Shown here piece after piece: positions 43,878 through 53,538 of a stretch of 64,000 bases of DNA (position 1 is the first letter of the stretch; every line of letters starts with the position of its first letter). The notes beneath the pieces are model-generated. The model did not search any database, was not told the DNA's origin, and saw only the letters and a list, made by a program, of their open reading frames with translations. The position numbers were made by a program, and so were the translations under genes. Source of the DNA: Propionispira raffinosivorans DSM 20765 (GTDB taxonomy: Bacteria; Bacillota; Negativicutes; Selenomonadales; Selenomonadaceae); assembly GCF_000381065.1 (NCBI RefSeq), contig NZ_KB905858.1:1-64000 (forward strand), read 5' to 3'.

Positions 43878-44771
43878 TCATTTAAAATAAACTTCATTTT
43901 CTCGTTCGATTTGTTCAATCTGTTCCATCCTTTGATCTAATTCTGGCATTTGCTTGGCTGCATCACGTAATAACAAATTAAAAAAAGCAATTGGTGTACT
44001 ATAAATATCAAAAATAGACGAAGTTGTTGCTGGTACAAATACCGTAGATTCACAAAAATTCATTGCAGGTGAAAAATGATTATCCGTAACGCCCGCAATA
44101 TGGAAACCCTTTTCTTTTAATGAACTGCATTTTTGTACAAGTATTTTAGGATAACGAGGAAACATTACCGTAACTATATTTACATCCTCCGGATTACACA
44201 ATTCAAGAGTGTCCCACATTGGCGAATTAGGACTTAACTGAAAAACATTGGATCGCATTTTATTCAAAATATAACCAACATATGGCAAAATAGTAGCTGA
44301 CATTCTTGCAGAAAGCAAAATCAACTGTTTATCGGAAATAATCATATTTATAAGATTTTCATAAGCTTTCCCTTGCATAATATTAATCAGTTCATCCATA
44401 TTCGCCAATTCAATGTCAAGAATATCCCGCAATGGATTGTCTTGCTTTTTATGTTGTTTGCTATACTGCAACCGTTGTGGAGCTGTCAATTTCTCACTTA
44501 CAATATTCTGCAAAGTTCTCAAAAAATCATTATAGCCCCGATATCCTAAAGCAATAAAAAACCTGGATACACTTCCCTGACTAATCCCCAACTGATCTGC
44601 CAATTCATTTGCTGTCATAAAAATTATACGAAGATAATTTTTTTCTATATACACTGCAATCTTTTGATACGTTGGTGACTCTTTTGCTACATGCATCAAC
44701 ATACTATTTAATTCTTCAAAGTTCTGGATAAGTTTCGGATCTTTCATATCAGATAGGTCTCCTATTTTCAA
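43878..44771 (-). CDS. RpiR family regulator (HTH + SIS)
   Basis: A 297-residue protein: HTH_6 domain (about 25-95; TANELADQLGISQGSVSRFFIALGYRGYNDF) and a SIS ligand-binding domain (about 125-255). RpiR regulators sense phosphosugars or other catabolites and repress adjacent operons. It lies directly upstream of and in the same direction as the hut-type operon, with a palindrome between them, which makes it the probable regulator. Confidence 0.9.
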   Translation of the reverse strand: MKIGDLSDMKDPKLIQNFEELNSMLMHVAKESPTYQKIAVYIEKNYLRIIFMTANELADQLGISQGSVSRFFIALGYRGYNDFLRTLQNIVSEKLTAPQRLQYSKQHKKQDNPLRDILDIELANMDELINIMQGKAYENLINMIISDKQLILLSARMSATILPYVGYILNKMRSNVFQLSPNSPMWDTLELCNPEDVNIVTVMFPRYPKILVQKCSSLKEKGFHIAGVTDNHFSPAMNFCESTVFVPATTSSIFDIYSTPIAFFNLLLRDAAKQMPELDQRMEQIEQIERENEVYFK

Positions 44772-44974
44772 TTATATTGTAATACACGTCATTTTTCTTA
44801 TTATATAATACATCGTAGTAAATTAACACATATTCTATTTATTTTCTTCCGGCACACCAATAACAACTTATGCTAAAAATAATCACAGCCAATGAATATT
44901 CTCTAGATCAAGATAGCAAGAAATAATACTAAACTACGTTTCATCAACCCGTGTAGTAAAGCATCTAAAAAAAA

Positions 44975-45553
44975 TTAACACCCTTGAATTTTTTTCAATA
45001 ACCAAGCCATATTTTCGCCGATATTTTTCATATTATTCATACCTTCCTGATCTTGTTCCACTTCACCGATCTCATTGCCATAGACCATATTCCAATAGGT
45101 TGAACCAACGAGGAACATTTCTTTACTATGCAAAAAATGATTTAACGTATCAGCCGCACTTATTGCCCCGCCTCGACGAGCAGCGATTACGGTAGCACCA
45201 ACCTTATGTTTTAATAAACCTTTATTCGCTGCTAATACGATACTAGCTCGATCAATAAGCGCTTTGATCTGTGAAGTCACCCCTGCAGAATATACAGGTG
45301 AACCCAGAATAATCCCATCTGCCTTAATCATTTTCCCCAAACAATCATTAAAATCATCATTTTTGATAACGCATTGCTGATTTTGATTTTTCATACAGGC
45401 TTTACAGGCTATGCAGCCTTTAAGGTTTTTCCCAGATAAGGAAATCAATTCTGTTTCAATCCCCTGCTGATTGAGCTCTTTAAATACGGTTTGAATTAAT
45501 ATCGCTGTGTTCCCCTCTTTACGAGGGCTTCCATTTATACCAATAACTTTCAT
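44975..45553 (-). CDS. Flavodoxin-like NADPH/FMN reductase (iron-sulfur flavoprotein type)
   Basis: A 192-residue flavoprotein. GINGSPRKEGNTAILI and GSPVYSAGVTSQIKALIDR bind FMN; CIACKACMKNQNQQC is a compact Cys motif as in iron-sulfur flavoproteins (Isf), though truncated. It probably transfers electrons to quinones or oxidants. GGAGATG precedes the ATG. The MATE gene lies 87 bp upstream in the same direction. Confidence 0.88.
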   Translation of the reverse strand: MKVIGINGSPRKEGNTAILIQTVFKELNQQGIETELISLSGKNLKGCIACKACMKNQNQQCVIKNDDFNDCLGKMIKADGIILGSPVYSAGVTSQIKALIDRASIVLAANKGLLKHKVGATVIAARRGGAISAADTLNHFLHSKEMFLVGSTYWNMVYGNEIGEVEQDQEGMNNMKNIGENMAWLLKKIQGC

Positions 45554-45640
45554 TACTTACATCTCCAATTCTGTCAGTCTCTTTTTATAAACTACTTTAC
45601 CCGTTATCCACTCTAAAAGTTTGCCTTATTTTGAAACACG

Positions 45641-46999
45641 TTAACAAATATTATGCTTGTACCAAGCTGTTCCAGCCAGTCGTTTTATATAGAAACTACC
45701 ACGGAATAACCAATCAATAAACATACCCATCCATACCCCTTCAATGCCAAAGCCTAATTTTATACCCAATAAATACCCGCCAAAGATTCTGAAAACCCAC
45801 ATTCCGATCAATGAAATAATCATTGTATATGTGGCATCTCCAGCCCCTTTTAATCCAGCTGGCAAAACAAAAGATATTGCCCAAACTATCATAAAAGCAG
45901 AATTCATGATCAATAAATCCAAAACCATTTTTGTAATAACCAAGTCTCTGGTATACAAGAGAACAACCCCCGGATAAAATGGAATACATGTCAAGGCAAA
46001 TATTGTTAAACAAGCTGTGGCGAGCTTTAGTATGTATATTACGTTTTCCTTTGCTTTAGCAATATTTCTTTTCCCGATAGATTGTGCAACCATTGTAGTA
46101 GCAACTACACCTAATGCATTACCTGGTATATTCAACATTGCCGAAATATAGATTGCAATATAATTAGCGGCAATTGCTTCGGTGCCCAAACTAACAATAT
46201 AAATCTGTGTAATAATTTTACCACCGTTAAAAAGCAATGCTTCTATTGCTGCAGGAATACCTACACTAAAAATCTTTTTAATTAAATCCAAATTTGGTCT
46301 AAAATAAAATGGATTTCCTATCTTTAAAAAACCAATACCATATGCATAAAAGGCAATTGCCAGTAATCCACCAATTATGCGTGAAATTCCTATTCCTAAT
46401 GCCGCCCCCACGATTCCAAGCCCTGTAATTTCAAAAGAATATTCTTGTGTATGAAATTGTACCCCATATATAAAAGTATAACTCAATAGAATATTCAACA
46501 TATTCATAATGATATTAATGAACATCGGCAATTTCGTATTTCCTACACCACGAAATATCCCGCAAACAATTAATTCGATGGCAATAAATGGATAGGTAAA
46601 TATTGTTATTTCCCAAAAAGCAATAGCATTTTCCATAACACGAGGCTCTGCCTCATTGTACAAAAAATATAAGATCGTGTGTTCATAATATCCTATTATT
46701 ATAGTTATAAGTATTGATATAAATGTCCCTATATACAATATCTGCTTGCCACTTTCATTCGACAAATTACGTTCTTTTCTTCCATAAAATTGTGCAACAA
46801 GAACCGTGCCACCTATTGCTAGTCCTGAAAAAGCATATATTATGACTATATTAAAAGAATCAATCATGCCGATTGCAGAAACAACTTCTTTTCCTAAACT
46901 ACTAGCTATAATTGAGTTAAAAAAACCCATTATTAATATACAAAATTGCTCCACCATAACCGGAATAGCTAAATTCATAACATCTTTATGAAATAACAT
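45641..46999 (-). CDS. MATE family efflux transporter
   Basis: A 452-residue membrane protein with 12 TM segments and two MatE repeats (IPVMVEQFCILIMGFFNSI at the start; FSVGIPAAIEALLFNGG in the middle). It exports cationic drugs or metabolites by Na+ or H+ antiport. The AT-rich 47000-47220 region upstream holds no recognised leader element. Confidence 0.9.
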   Translation of the reverse strand: MLFHKDVMNLAIPVMVEQFCILIMGFFNSIIASSLGKEVVSAIGMIDSFNIVIIYAFSGLAIGGTVLVAQFYGRKERNLSNESGKQILYIGTFISILITIIIGYYEHTILYFLYNEAEPRVMENAIAFWEITIFTYPFIAIELIVCGIFRGVGNTKLPMFINIIMNMLNILLSYTFIYGVQFHTQEYSFEITGLGIVGAALGIGISRIIGGLLAIAFYAYGIGFLKIGNPFYFRPNLDLIKKIFSVGIPAAIEALLFNGGKIITQIYIVSLGTEAIAANYIAIYISAMLNIPGNALGVVATTMVAQSIGKRNIAKAKENVIYILKLATACLTIFALTCIPFYPGVVLLYTRDLVITKMVLDLLIMNSAFMIVWAISFVLPAGLKGAGDATYTMIISLIGMWVFRIFGGYLLGIKLGFGIEGVWMGMFIDWLFRGSFYIKRLAGTAWYKHNIC

Positions 47000-47292
47000 T
47001 TTATATAATATCCCCTATAATTTTCTAGCCTCAATCTGAGCGTTTTAAGACTAACAAATCCATACGATAAGAGTTTCAACGAATCATTCATCGATATTCT
47101 CAGGATTTCCTTACGTACTTATACAGCTCTTTTTGATAAAAGCCTTCTCATATCATATCACCTGTACTACTATTTTTCCATATTTAGGTATTCACAATAT
47201 TTGCATTTTTAACATCAAACAAGTTGCAATATGATCTTTTACATGATAAAATCCAAAAGAATGTACTTAAAACGATGAATGGAGCTGTAGTC

Positions 47293-47868
47293 ATGAAAAA
47301 AATCTTATTATTCCTACTATTATTCTTACTATCAACAACAACGGTATTTGCAGAATCAACACCAACAGTAACTCAGAAAAACTACACTGTTGCAATTATT
47401 CCATATCTAAATACTACCGAAGAAACAAAAGATTTCGTAAAAGACGTTGTTCAATCCAAATATGCGGAAGAATTTACAACAAAGAGCTTCAATATTGTCG
47501 CTGACGTAGATGTACAAAAAGCCTTACATACCGCTGGTTATGATGCCTCTAATATGGAATTACCAGAAAAAGATGTATTTGCCGCAGTAGCCAAAGAAAC
47601 AAAAGCTGATTATGTTGTTGCGATGGAAATAACAAATTTAATAAGCACTAGACATATGAGTTTCTTTTCCACAAAGGTAGAAACAAAAGCTAAACTAAAA
47701 TACAAGTTTTATAATACAAGCCAAGATAAACTCACTGCCTTCCAAACAACTGGAGATTCAGAAAATGTCGCCACACTCGTTGGAAATGTTGGATATAAAG
47801 CACCAATAACCACTGCATTGAATAAAGCTATGGATTCAGGATATGATAAAATCGTTAGTAATTTTTAA
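47293..47868 (+). CDS. Secreted protein of unknown function
   Basis: A 191-residue protein with a Sec signal peptide (MKKILLFLLLFLLSTTTVFA, cleavage after about residue 20). The mature part has alternating strands and helices (VAIIPYLNTTEE, FNIVADVDVQKALHTAGYD, KADYVVAMEITNLI) reminiscent of periplasmic FlgT/DUF-type outer-membrane-associated proteins. ATG 47293 follows GGAG; upstream in-frame codons lack a signal. No function can be named. Confidence 0.7.
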   Translation: MKKILLFLLLFLLSTTTVFAESTPTVTQKNYTVAIIPYLNTTEETKDFVKDVVQSKYAEEFTTKSFNIVADVDVQKALHTAGYDASNMELPEKDVFAAVAKETKADYVVAMEITNLISTRHMSFFSTKVETKAKLKYKFYNTSQDKLTAFQTTGDSENVATLVGNVGYKAPITTALNKAMDSGYDKIVSNF

Positions 47869-47891
47869 AATTGCCTAAATGTATCAACAGT

Positions 47892-47926
47892 AAAAACAGG
47901 AGCTATTCGGTTCCTGTTTTTTTGTC
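47892..47926 (+). terminator. Terminator after the secreted protein gene
   Basis: AAAAACAGGA/TCCTGTTTTT stem with a 10-nt loop and a run of seven or more T. Confidence 0.85.
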
Positions 47927-48044
47927 CCGAAAGATGATCACAGGTAAGACATTTTTCAAACCATCAAGTTTCACGAAATAACACACTTTTTTTGAAAACG
48001 TGAGTCACTCTGTGACTTACACCAACACCTGCCGTTTTATCGTC

Positions 48045-48512
48045 TTATAAAATTGGTAAGCACATCTCATGTTCCATTTCCACAAAACCATATTTTTTAT
48101 ACAATGGTTTGCCCATAGTTGTTGCTTCAAGCGAAATAAATGTAATATGTCTCGATTTTGCTTCCTTAACAAGGCAATCTAACATTTTTATTGCAATGCC
48201 TTGTTTACGATATTGGGGTACAGTATACATATTCATAATATAAGCTTTTTCACCACTTGGATTTTCATAAGTAGGCATGACTCTATAAAAGCTCACGCCA
48301 CCGGCTCCTACAAAAAGGGCATTCTTATAAACTAAATATGCAATATGTGTTCCATTTGCTAAGCTGTGTTTATAATACTTATATGATTCTTGTTCTATCA
48401 TGGACATATCAACATCATCATTCAGTTTGTTAGCTGCACGTAATACTTGAATTCTTGTTTTTATGAGTGTATCAATATCATCTATACTTGCTGTTTGGTA
48501 TCGCAAATTCAA
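48045..48512 (-). CDS. GNAT family N-acetyltransferase
   Basis: A 155-residue acetyltransferase. YIMNMYTVPQYRKQGIAIKMLDCLVKEAK is the acetyl-CoA binding motif A, followed by LEATTMGKPLYKKYGF. Substrate unknown. Start is a TTG (48512) after AAAGGGTGG; no ATG fits. Confidence 0.88.
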   Translation of the reverse strand: MNLRYQTASIDDIDTLIKTRIQVLRAANKLNDDVDMSMIEQESYKYYKHSLANGTHIAYLVYKNALFVGAGGVSFYRVMPTYENPSGEKAYIMNMYTVPQYRKQGIAIKMLDCLVKEAKSRHITFISLEATTMGKPLYKKYGFVEMEHEMCLPIL

Positions 48513-48678
48513 AAATCCACCCTTTCTCTACTTTAGAAATTAAGAAAATTTACATTTTTTTAATTTACACAAAGATAATCAATAATCTTATAATTATAAA
48601 ACTTTCGTTCTATAATTTCAACGCAAAACAACATACTGCTATTCAGCTAATGAATTTTGTTTTTGACGAGAATCTTTT

Positions 48679-49551
48679 TTACATAAAATTTTCTTTGATA
48701 AATTTGATGAGAATTCGTTCATCAGTGTAAATCTGCCGACCTTTTTTCATTACAATGCCCGCCTCAAGATACAGCGGCTCTTTTACTGATATCGATATAA
48801 TATCATCATCTGGCAAAATTGCATGCCGCATCAAAAAAGACGAGGCAATTTTTTGCCTTACAAGATTTCTCACTGTATGCAAATAAGGTGAATAATGTAT
48901 CACATTCGGTTTAAAACCTTGCTTCGTAAATACCTGATGGACTAAATGCGTGAGATTGAATGTACCATCCAGCAGAACCAAAACTTCATCTTTTATATCC
49001 TCTATGGTAATAAACGGTCGCTGAGCAAAATATGAACTCTTGAAGGTACAAAAACAGCATTCTGCCACACCAAGTTTTCGATAAGTAAAGCTTTCGTCAC
49101 AATCCTCGGTATAATTCATAAGTGCTAAATCCAGTTTCTCATCCTTTAACATACGCAGAGAATTCACTGGACCAGTTTCAATAATTTCCACTACAATTTC
49201 CGGGTATTTTTCTCGAAATTTCCCTAATAATAGTGGTGTAATATGCATACCAATTTGTGGAGGTACTGCCACACGGATATGATTTCGCCTATGCGTCATA
49301 TCATTGATTTCATGTTCCAAATGATCTATTTCTTCTAATATAGGACGAATCCTCGCCAACAAAATATTTCCATCTCTTGAAATAAGAATCTTTTTACCAT
49401 TACGTCGAAAGAGATTTAGCCCTGTTTCTGCTTCAAGTGTCTGCATCGCTACGCTAACCGTTGGCTGTGATACATGCAGAGTTTCTGCAGCTTTTGTGAT
49501 ATTTTGCCAACGGCAGACCTCATAAAAGTACCGCATTTGAATAACATTCAT
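48679..49551 (-). CDS. LysR family regulator
   Basis: A 290-residue LTTR with a winged helix (about 1-60; NITKAAETLHVSQPTVSVAMQTLEAETGLNLFRR) and an effector domain. GGAGGCGG precedes the ATG. The divergent neighbour is a 63-residue unknown protein, and a 49-bp palindrome lies between them. The target may be that gene or elsewhere. Confidence 0.9.
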   Translation of the reverse strand: MNVIQMRYFYEVCRWQNITKAAETLHVSQPTVSVAMQTLEAETGLNLFRRNGKKILISRDGNILLARIRPILEEIDHLEHEINDMTHRRNHIRVAVPPQIGMHITPLLLGKFREKYPEIVVEIIETGPVNSLRMLKDEKLDLALMNYTEDCDESFTYRKLGVAECCFCTFKSSYFAQRPFITIEDIKDEVLVLLDGTFNLTHLVHQVFTKQGFKPNVIHYSPYLHTVRNLVRQKIASSFLMRHAILPDDDIISISVKEPLYLEAGIVMKKGRQIYTDERILIKFIKENFM

Positions 49552-49591
49552 AACGTATTTCCGCCTCCATCTACAAAGATTCCAACGGTTT

Positions 49592-49640
49592 AATTATAGC
49601 ATATCTATATAGTTTTTAACTATATAGATATGCTATAATT
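49592..49640. promoter_or_regulatory. 49-bp perfect palindrome between LysR and the small gene
   Basis: Arms of 23 bp (49592-49614 and 49618-49640) with a TTT centre, containing ATAGCATATCTATATAG and TATAAT at each outer end. The symmetrical -10-like boxes suggest divergent promoters within an operator, or a cruciform. Confidence 0.55.
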
Positions 49641-49719
49641 GTATTTCCCTTTTCCATCAATTTTGTTAATAATAAAAGAAAGAATCTTTTTAACTATAAG
49701 CAGAAAGAGGGTATCCATC

Positions 49720-49911
49720 ATGACTCATACAGTCAGAATATATAATATAGTACCAAAAATTTTTGACAAACTTGATACGTATCGCAACAAAAAAATGCAG
49801 CAAGCCAAAGAATGTTGTCACCAATACGAAAAAGGCCATAAACCCTATCCTGATCTAAAAAACGAGGATATTGTTTCTTTCAACGCAAAATTCTTTGACG
49901 ATCTCAGTTGA
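49720..49911 (+). CDS. Small protein of unknown function
   Basis: A 63-residue, His/Lys/Cys-containing protein (MTHTVRIYNIVPKIFDKLDTY, then KECCHQYEKGHKPYPDL). AAAGAGGG precedes ATG 49720. It is divergent from LysR and ends at a clear terminator, so it is a discrete gene. No family is recognised. Confidence 0.55.
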   Translation: MTHTVRIYNIVPKIFDKLDTYRNKKMQQAKECCHQYEKGHKPYPDLKNEDIVSFNAKFFDDLS

Positions 49912-49946
49912 GACTGAAACCTAAAACCTTGTAAAAATTGCACGCT

Positions 49947-49986
49947 AAAAAAGTGATTCCTACCAGATACCGGAATCACTTTTTTT
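49947..49986. terminator. Bidirectional terminator
   Basis: AAAAAAGTGATTCC/GGAATCACTTTTTT stem with an 11-nt loop between convergent genes. Confidence 0.85.
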
Positions 49987-50024
49987 CATATGTTAATAAA
50001 TTAAATGTTTGAGTGTCTGCAAGA

Positions 50025-50693
50025 TCAAATCTGATTCGTGACAAACGGAATTTCTCCACCTGATCCAACTTTTGGAATAGTAATGTTTGGTTTTTTATAA
50101 ACGCATACCAATGTATTGTTTTCATAGACAAAATAGCCAACTGGTCCAGACAGACAATCTTTAGGAATTAAGTACTGCTGTCCCCCGCCAATTCCATACG
50201 TTATATTTGCCTTACACTGTCCACCAGCAACTTCAATGAAATTGACTGATTCCGGTAACTTGATTTGATAAGCGGCAATAATCTGCCGATCACCCCATTC
50301 ATTGTTTTTAAATACCTGTAATTTTTCGGCAAGCTCTCTAGCAGAATGTGCAGCCTGAAGCGTTTCTTGATTCGTATAAAAATCACTAGCACCGCCTGCA
50401 GTATAAAGAGCATAAACAAAATCCCCCTTCTTCAATTTAACTAATGCATAGTCATCTTGCTTATAGTTTTTGACTTGGTTTGATTTCGCTATATCGACAA
50501 TGGTAGCAGTCTGATACGTGTATTCACCATTTGGATCTGAGTTATACACTGCATTTGCCGCAGTAATTGTACTACTGGAAAATACAAATAATAATGTTGC
50601 GAAAATAATTGATTGCAAACGTTTAGCTTTATCAACACTAATAATTCTAAACCAAGCCAGCCTTGCCCGTTGTGTTATTTTTGTAGTTGTCAT
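50025..50693 (-). CDS. Secreted protein of unknown function
   Basis: A 222-residue protein with a basic N-terminus and signal segment (LQSIIFATLLFVFSSSTITAANA, cleavage near residue 45). The mature part is about 175 residues with a YTYQTATIVDIAKSNQVKNY start and Gly-rich GIGGGQQYLIPKDC; a single Cys pair may form a disulphide (CKANITY, PKDC). ATG 50693 was chosen because GGAGG is 7 nt before it. Family unknown. Confidence 0.65.
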   Translation of the reverse strand: MTTTKITQRARLAWFRIISVDKAKRLQSIIFATLLFVFSSSTITAANAVYNSDPNGEYTYQTATIVDIAKSNQVKNYKQDDYALVKLKKGDFVYALYTAGGASDFYTNQETLQAAHSARELAEKLQVFKNNEWGDRQIIAAYQIKLPESVNFIEVAGGQCKANITYGIGGGQQYLIPKDCLSGPVGYFVYENNTLVCVYKKPNITIPKVGSGGEIPFVTNQI

Positions 50694-50931
50694 TTTCATT
50701 CCTCCATTATTATAAATATATATATTTATAGAATACAGTTTACAGGGATCGACCGCAAGCCGCAAATTACTGTTACGACAGTAGCTTCGTCGATTTTTGC
50801 TGTTAAATTATACTTTGCCCTTTTCCATTCCTCCATAATATAACATTGTAATTAAAAACATAGTTTGGCACGAATATATTCATAACAGTTGTTTCTATTC
50901 ATTATGTTAACTTTTTTATAATAAAAAATAT
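50694..50931 (-). promoter_or_regulatory. Upstream region with a possible 36-residue frame
   Basis: On the minus strand an ATG at 50836 opens 36 codons ending at 50726 (MEEWKRAKYNLTAKIDEATV...), without a good ribosome binding site. The motif ATGGAGGAATG occurs both here and at the start of the secreted protein gene (near 50697-50710), perhaps a small duplication. Otherwise no feature is seen. Confidence 0.25.
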
Positions 50932-50990
50932 AAAAAAAGCACACAAATGTTGAAAAATATTTCCATCAAAATTTGTGTGCTTTTATTATA
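50932..50990 (-). terminator. Terminator after the alpha-galactosidase gene
   Basis: AAAAGCACACAAAT (50935-50948) pairs with ATTTGTGTGCTTTT (50971-50984). A seven-T run follows on the minus strand. Confidence 0.8.
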
Positions 50991-51016
50991 TTTATACTAT
51001 CAGAAGATACTTTTAT

Positions 51017-53278
51017 TTATTGTATTTTTTTCAGATGCCAAATAAATGCTGCATAATCTCCGTTGATTATTGGTGAAACCATTCCGGCAAATAGTTTGTC
51101 TCTTCCACCTGATCCATCAATATTCACATTACCAGAAACTGTATCTGGTACATTAAGCCCTACATACATGAGTTCGTCACCACCATATATGGTATCAGTC
51201 AGCCGATCTTGATATTGTCCGTTTGGATCAAGTCCTACAATACACAGACTAGTGAAATTAGGATTAGGCTCAGCACTCTGGCGGAAAAAGCTGACAACTG
51301 CTTCGCTTTTATCTTTAGATACAAAGGTCCAAGCGACTTCATTACCTTCAAATGGACTCTTCAAACGATAAAATTCCCCAAATTGAATAACTTTACGAAT
51401 TTCCTTATAAAATGCAACTTGAGCTTTAATTTGTCTCTTTTCTCCATCACTAAGTTTCGTTAAATCGAGCTCATAACCATAATTTCCTCCCATAGCAGCA
51501 ATACCACGTGTAGCAAATGGCGTAACACGCTGTACCTGATGATTTGGAACAGCAGAAACGTGACAGCCCATAGCAATATTAGGATAAACTAAGGACGTGC
51601 CATACTGAATTTTAAGCCGTTCCATCGCATCCGTATCATCACTAGTCCATGTTTGCGGCATGTAAGCAAGAATACCTGGATCAAAACGTCCGCCACCACC
51701 AGAGCAGCTTTCAAACAAGATATCTGGGAATTTTGCCGTAATCGTATCCATAATATAGTAAAGACCGAGCATATATCGATGAGCCGTTTCGCGTTGTCTC
51801 TGTGGGGGAAGTTTAGCTGAACCGATTTCCGTCATATTACGATTCATATCCCATTTCACATACTCAATATTGGCACTTTTTAATACATCACTAACAACTT
51901 TAATTATATAATCACACACGTCTTTCTGGGTGAGATCTAATATAAGCTGACGACGAGCTTGTGAACGGTTACGTCCATCAATATGCAAACACCAATCTGG
52001 ATGCATTGTATATAATTTACTAATCGGACAAACCATTTCAGGCTCAAACCATATGCCGAATTTGAGTCCCATGTCATTAATCTCATCAACAAGCTTCTTT
52101 AACCCGCCGCTGAGTTTATTTTCATTAACAAACCAATCCCCCAGCGAACAAGTATCGCTGTCACGTTCACCGAACCAGCCATCATCTAAGACAAATAATT
52201 CAATGCCGAAAGTACTCGCCTGTTTCGCAATGGCTTTTATTTTGGTTTCATTAAAATCAAAATAAGTAGCTTCCCAGTTGTTTATTAGAATAGGCCGTTC
52301 TTTATCTCGCCAGGTACCACGCATCAAACGTTTGCTATAAAAGTTTTGAAAAACATGGGACATTCCTGTCAAACCTTTGTCCGAATAAACAAGAATTGCT
52401 TCTGGAGACTGGAACTCTTCACCTGATTCTAATAACCAAGCAAAATCAAATGGATTCATACCAATCTGCATTCTACTATTACCATACATGTCAACTTCTG
52501 TATTCGCTAAAAAATTGCCACTGTAGACCAGACTCATAGCATAAACCTCGCCGCTCTGTTCTGTCGTTTCTGGTCTGATCAATGCCAAAAATGGATTTTG
52601 CGCATGGCTGCTAGCACCTCTGCGACTTTCAATGCATTGTCCACCGCTGCGTAAAGGCGTACGGATGATATGGCGTTCTCTAGCCCAAGATCCAGAAAGT
52701 TGAATCATTTCAAATTTGTTTTCCTTAAAATCAACATTTGCACTCAGCACACGTTGTATTTTAATAGTATCCGTACTTTTATTAACAATTTTGACAGAAC
52801 GAGCAATCGTATCATAACCATCAAAAACAGAAAAAGATAGTATTACTTCTACCGATTTAGCTGTATCGCACAAAATAATTTCTAAAGTCTGTGCTTCACT
52901 GTCATTTTCTACATACGTAGCAGGCAACCCCAGAAGCTTTTGTTTACCTGAAATAATTTTATGCGAAACATAACGAAAATCAGTAGCCGAAGTGCCATCT
53001 GCATATTCAAGTTCTACAGCAGGCGCACGCAAATCTGTAGATCCATATCCAGGATATTCCTGCGGTAAAGATTCCAAATGAAATTTCTCCACATTATCTG
53101 TATTAGCTAAAAAACTGCCCCAATCCTTCAGTCTAACAATATAGTCCAAATTATCAGCTCTAAGCTGGTGTCCCCAGTAGAGATGCAAAAGATGCCCTCT
53201 ATCTAAGACTTTCATAATATAACTACTTTTGTTGCTTTTTAAATGAAAGGTTTTACTTTTCTCATCAAAAATAATCAA
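51017..53278 (-). CDS. Alpha-galactosidase, GH36
   Basis: A 753-residue retaining glycosidase for alpha-1,6-galactosides such as melibiose and raffinose. The N-terminal beta-supersandwich spans about 1-320 and the barrel about 330-650. The nucleophile is Asp477 (YVKWDMNR) and the acid/base lies in WTSDDTD (about 547-548); FESCSGGGGRFD is typical. No signal peptide, so it is cytoplasmic. Start is TTG 53278 with GAGGAG 8 nt before. It is divergent from an AraC regulator; no dedicated transporter is adjacent. Confidence 0.95.
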   Translation of the reverse strand: MIIFDEKSKTFHLKSNKSSYIMKVLDRGHLLHLYWGHQLRADNLDYIVRLKDWGSFLANTDNVEKFHLESLPQEYPGYGSTDLRAPAVELEYADGTSATDFRYVSHKIISGKQKLLGLPATYVENDSEAQTLEIILCDTAKSVEVILSFSVFDGYDTIARSVKIVNKSTDTIKIQRVLSANVDFKENKFEMIQLSGSWARERHIIRTPLRSGGQCIESRRGASSHAQNPFLALIRPETTEQSGEVYAMSLVYSGNFLANTEVDMYGNSRMQIGMNPFDFAWLLESGEEFQSPEAILVYSDKGLTGMSHVFQNFYSKRLMRGTWRDKERPILINNWEATYFDFNETKIKAIAKQASTFGIELFVLDDGWFGERDSDTCSLGDWFVNENKLSGGLKKLVDEINDMGLKFGIWFEPEMVCPISKLYTMHPDWCLHIDGRNRSQARRQLILDLTQKDVCDYIIKVVSDVLKSANIEYVKWDMNRNMTEIGSAKLPPQRQRETAHRYMLGLYYIMDTITAKFPDILFESCSGGGGRFDPGILAYMPQTWTSDDTDAMERLKIQYGTSLVYPNIAMGCHVSAVPNHQVQRVTPFATRGIAAMGGNYGYELDLTKLSDGEKRQIKAQVAFYKEIRKVIQFGEFYRLKSPFEGNEVAWTFVSKDKSEAVVSFFRQSAEPNPNFTSLCIVGLDPNGQYQDRLTDTIYGGDELMYVGLNVPDTVSGNVNIDGSGGRDKLFAGMVSPIINGDYAAFIWHLKKIQ

Positions 53279-53538
53279 TTCAATTTCTCCTCACAAACCG
53301 TATTGAAAGCAACCTATGCATCTACGGTAATAATAATTTTCCATTTCAAGAGCTTTAAGAAGATCTCTGGCGCATGCCCGTATCCTATTACAAGTCCATT
53401 CTCTTTTCTTGTGAATGATACTCTATCTAGTATATAATGTATGCTAGATGTATTTCTATGCTGATTGTTTCAAAAAATTGTCTTTATGTTGTATATCCTA
53501 TCTAAAATCTATATTATGATTATGAAAGGATCTTTTAT

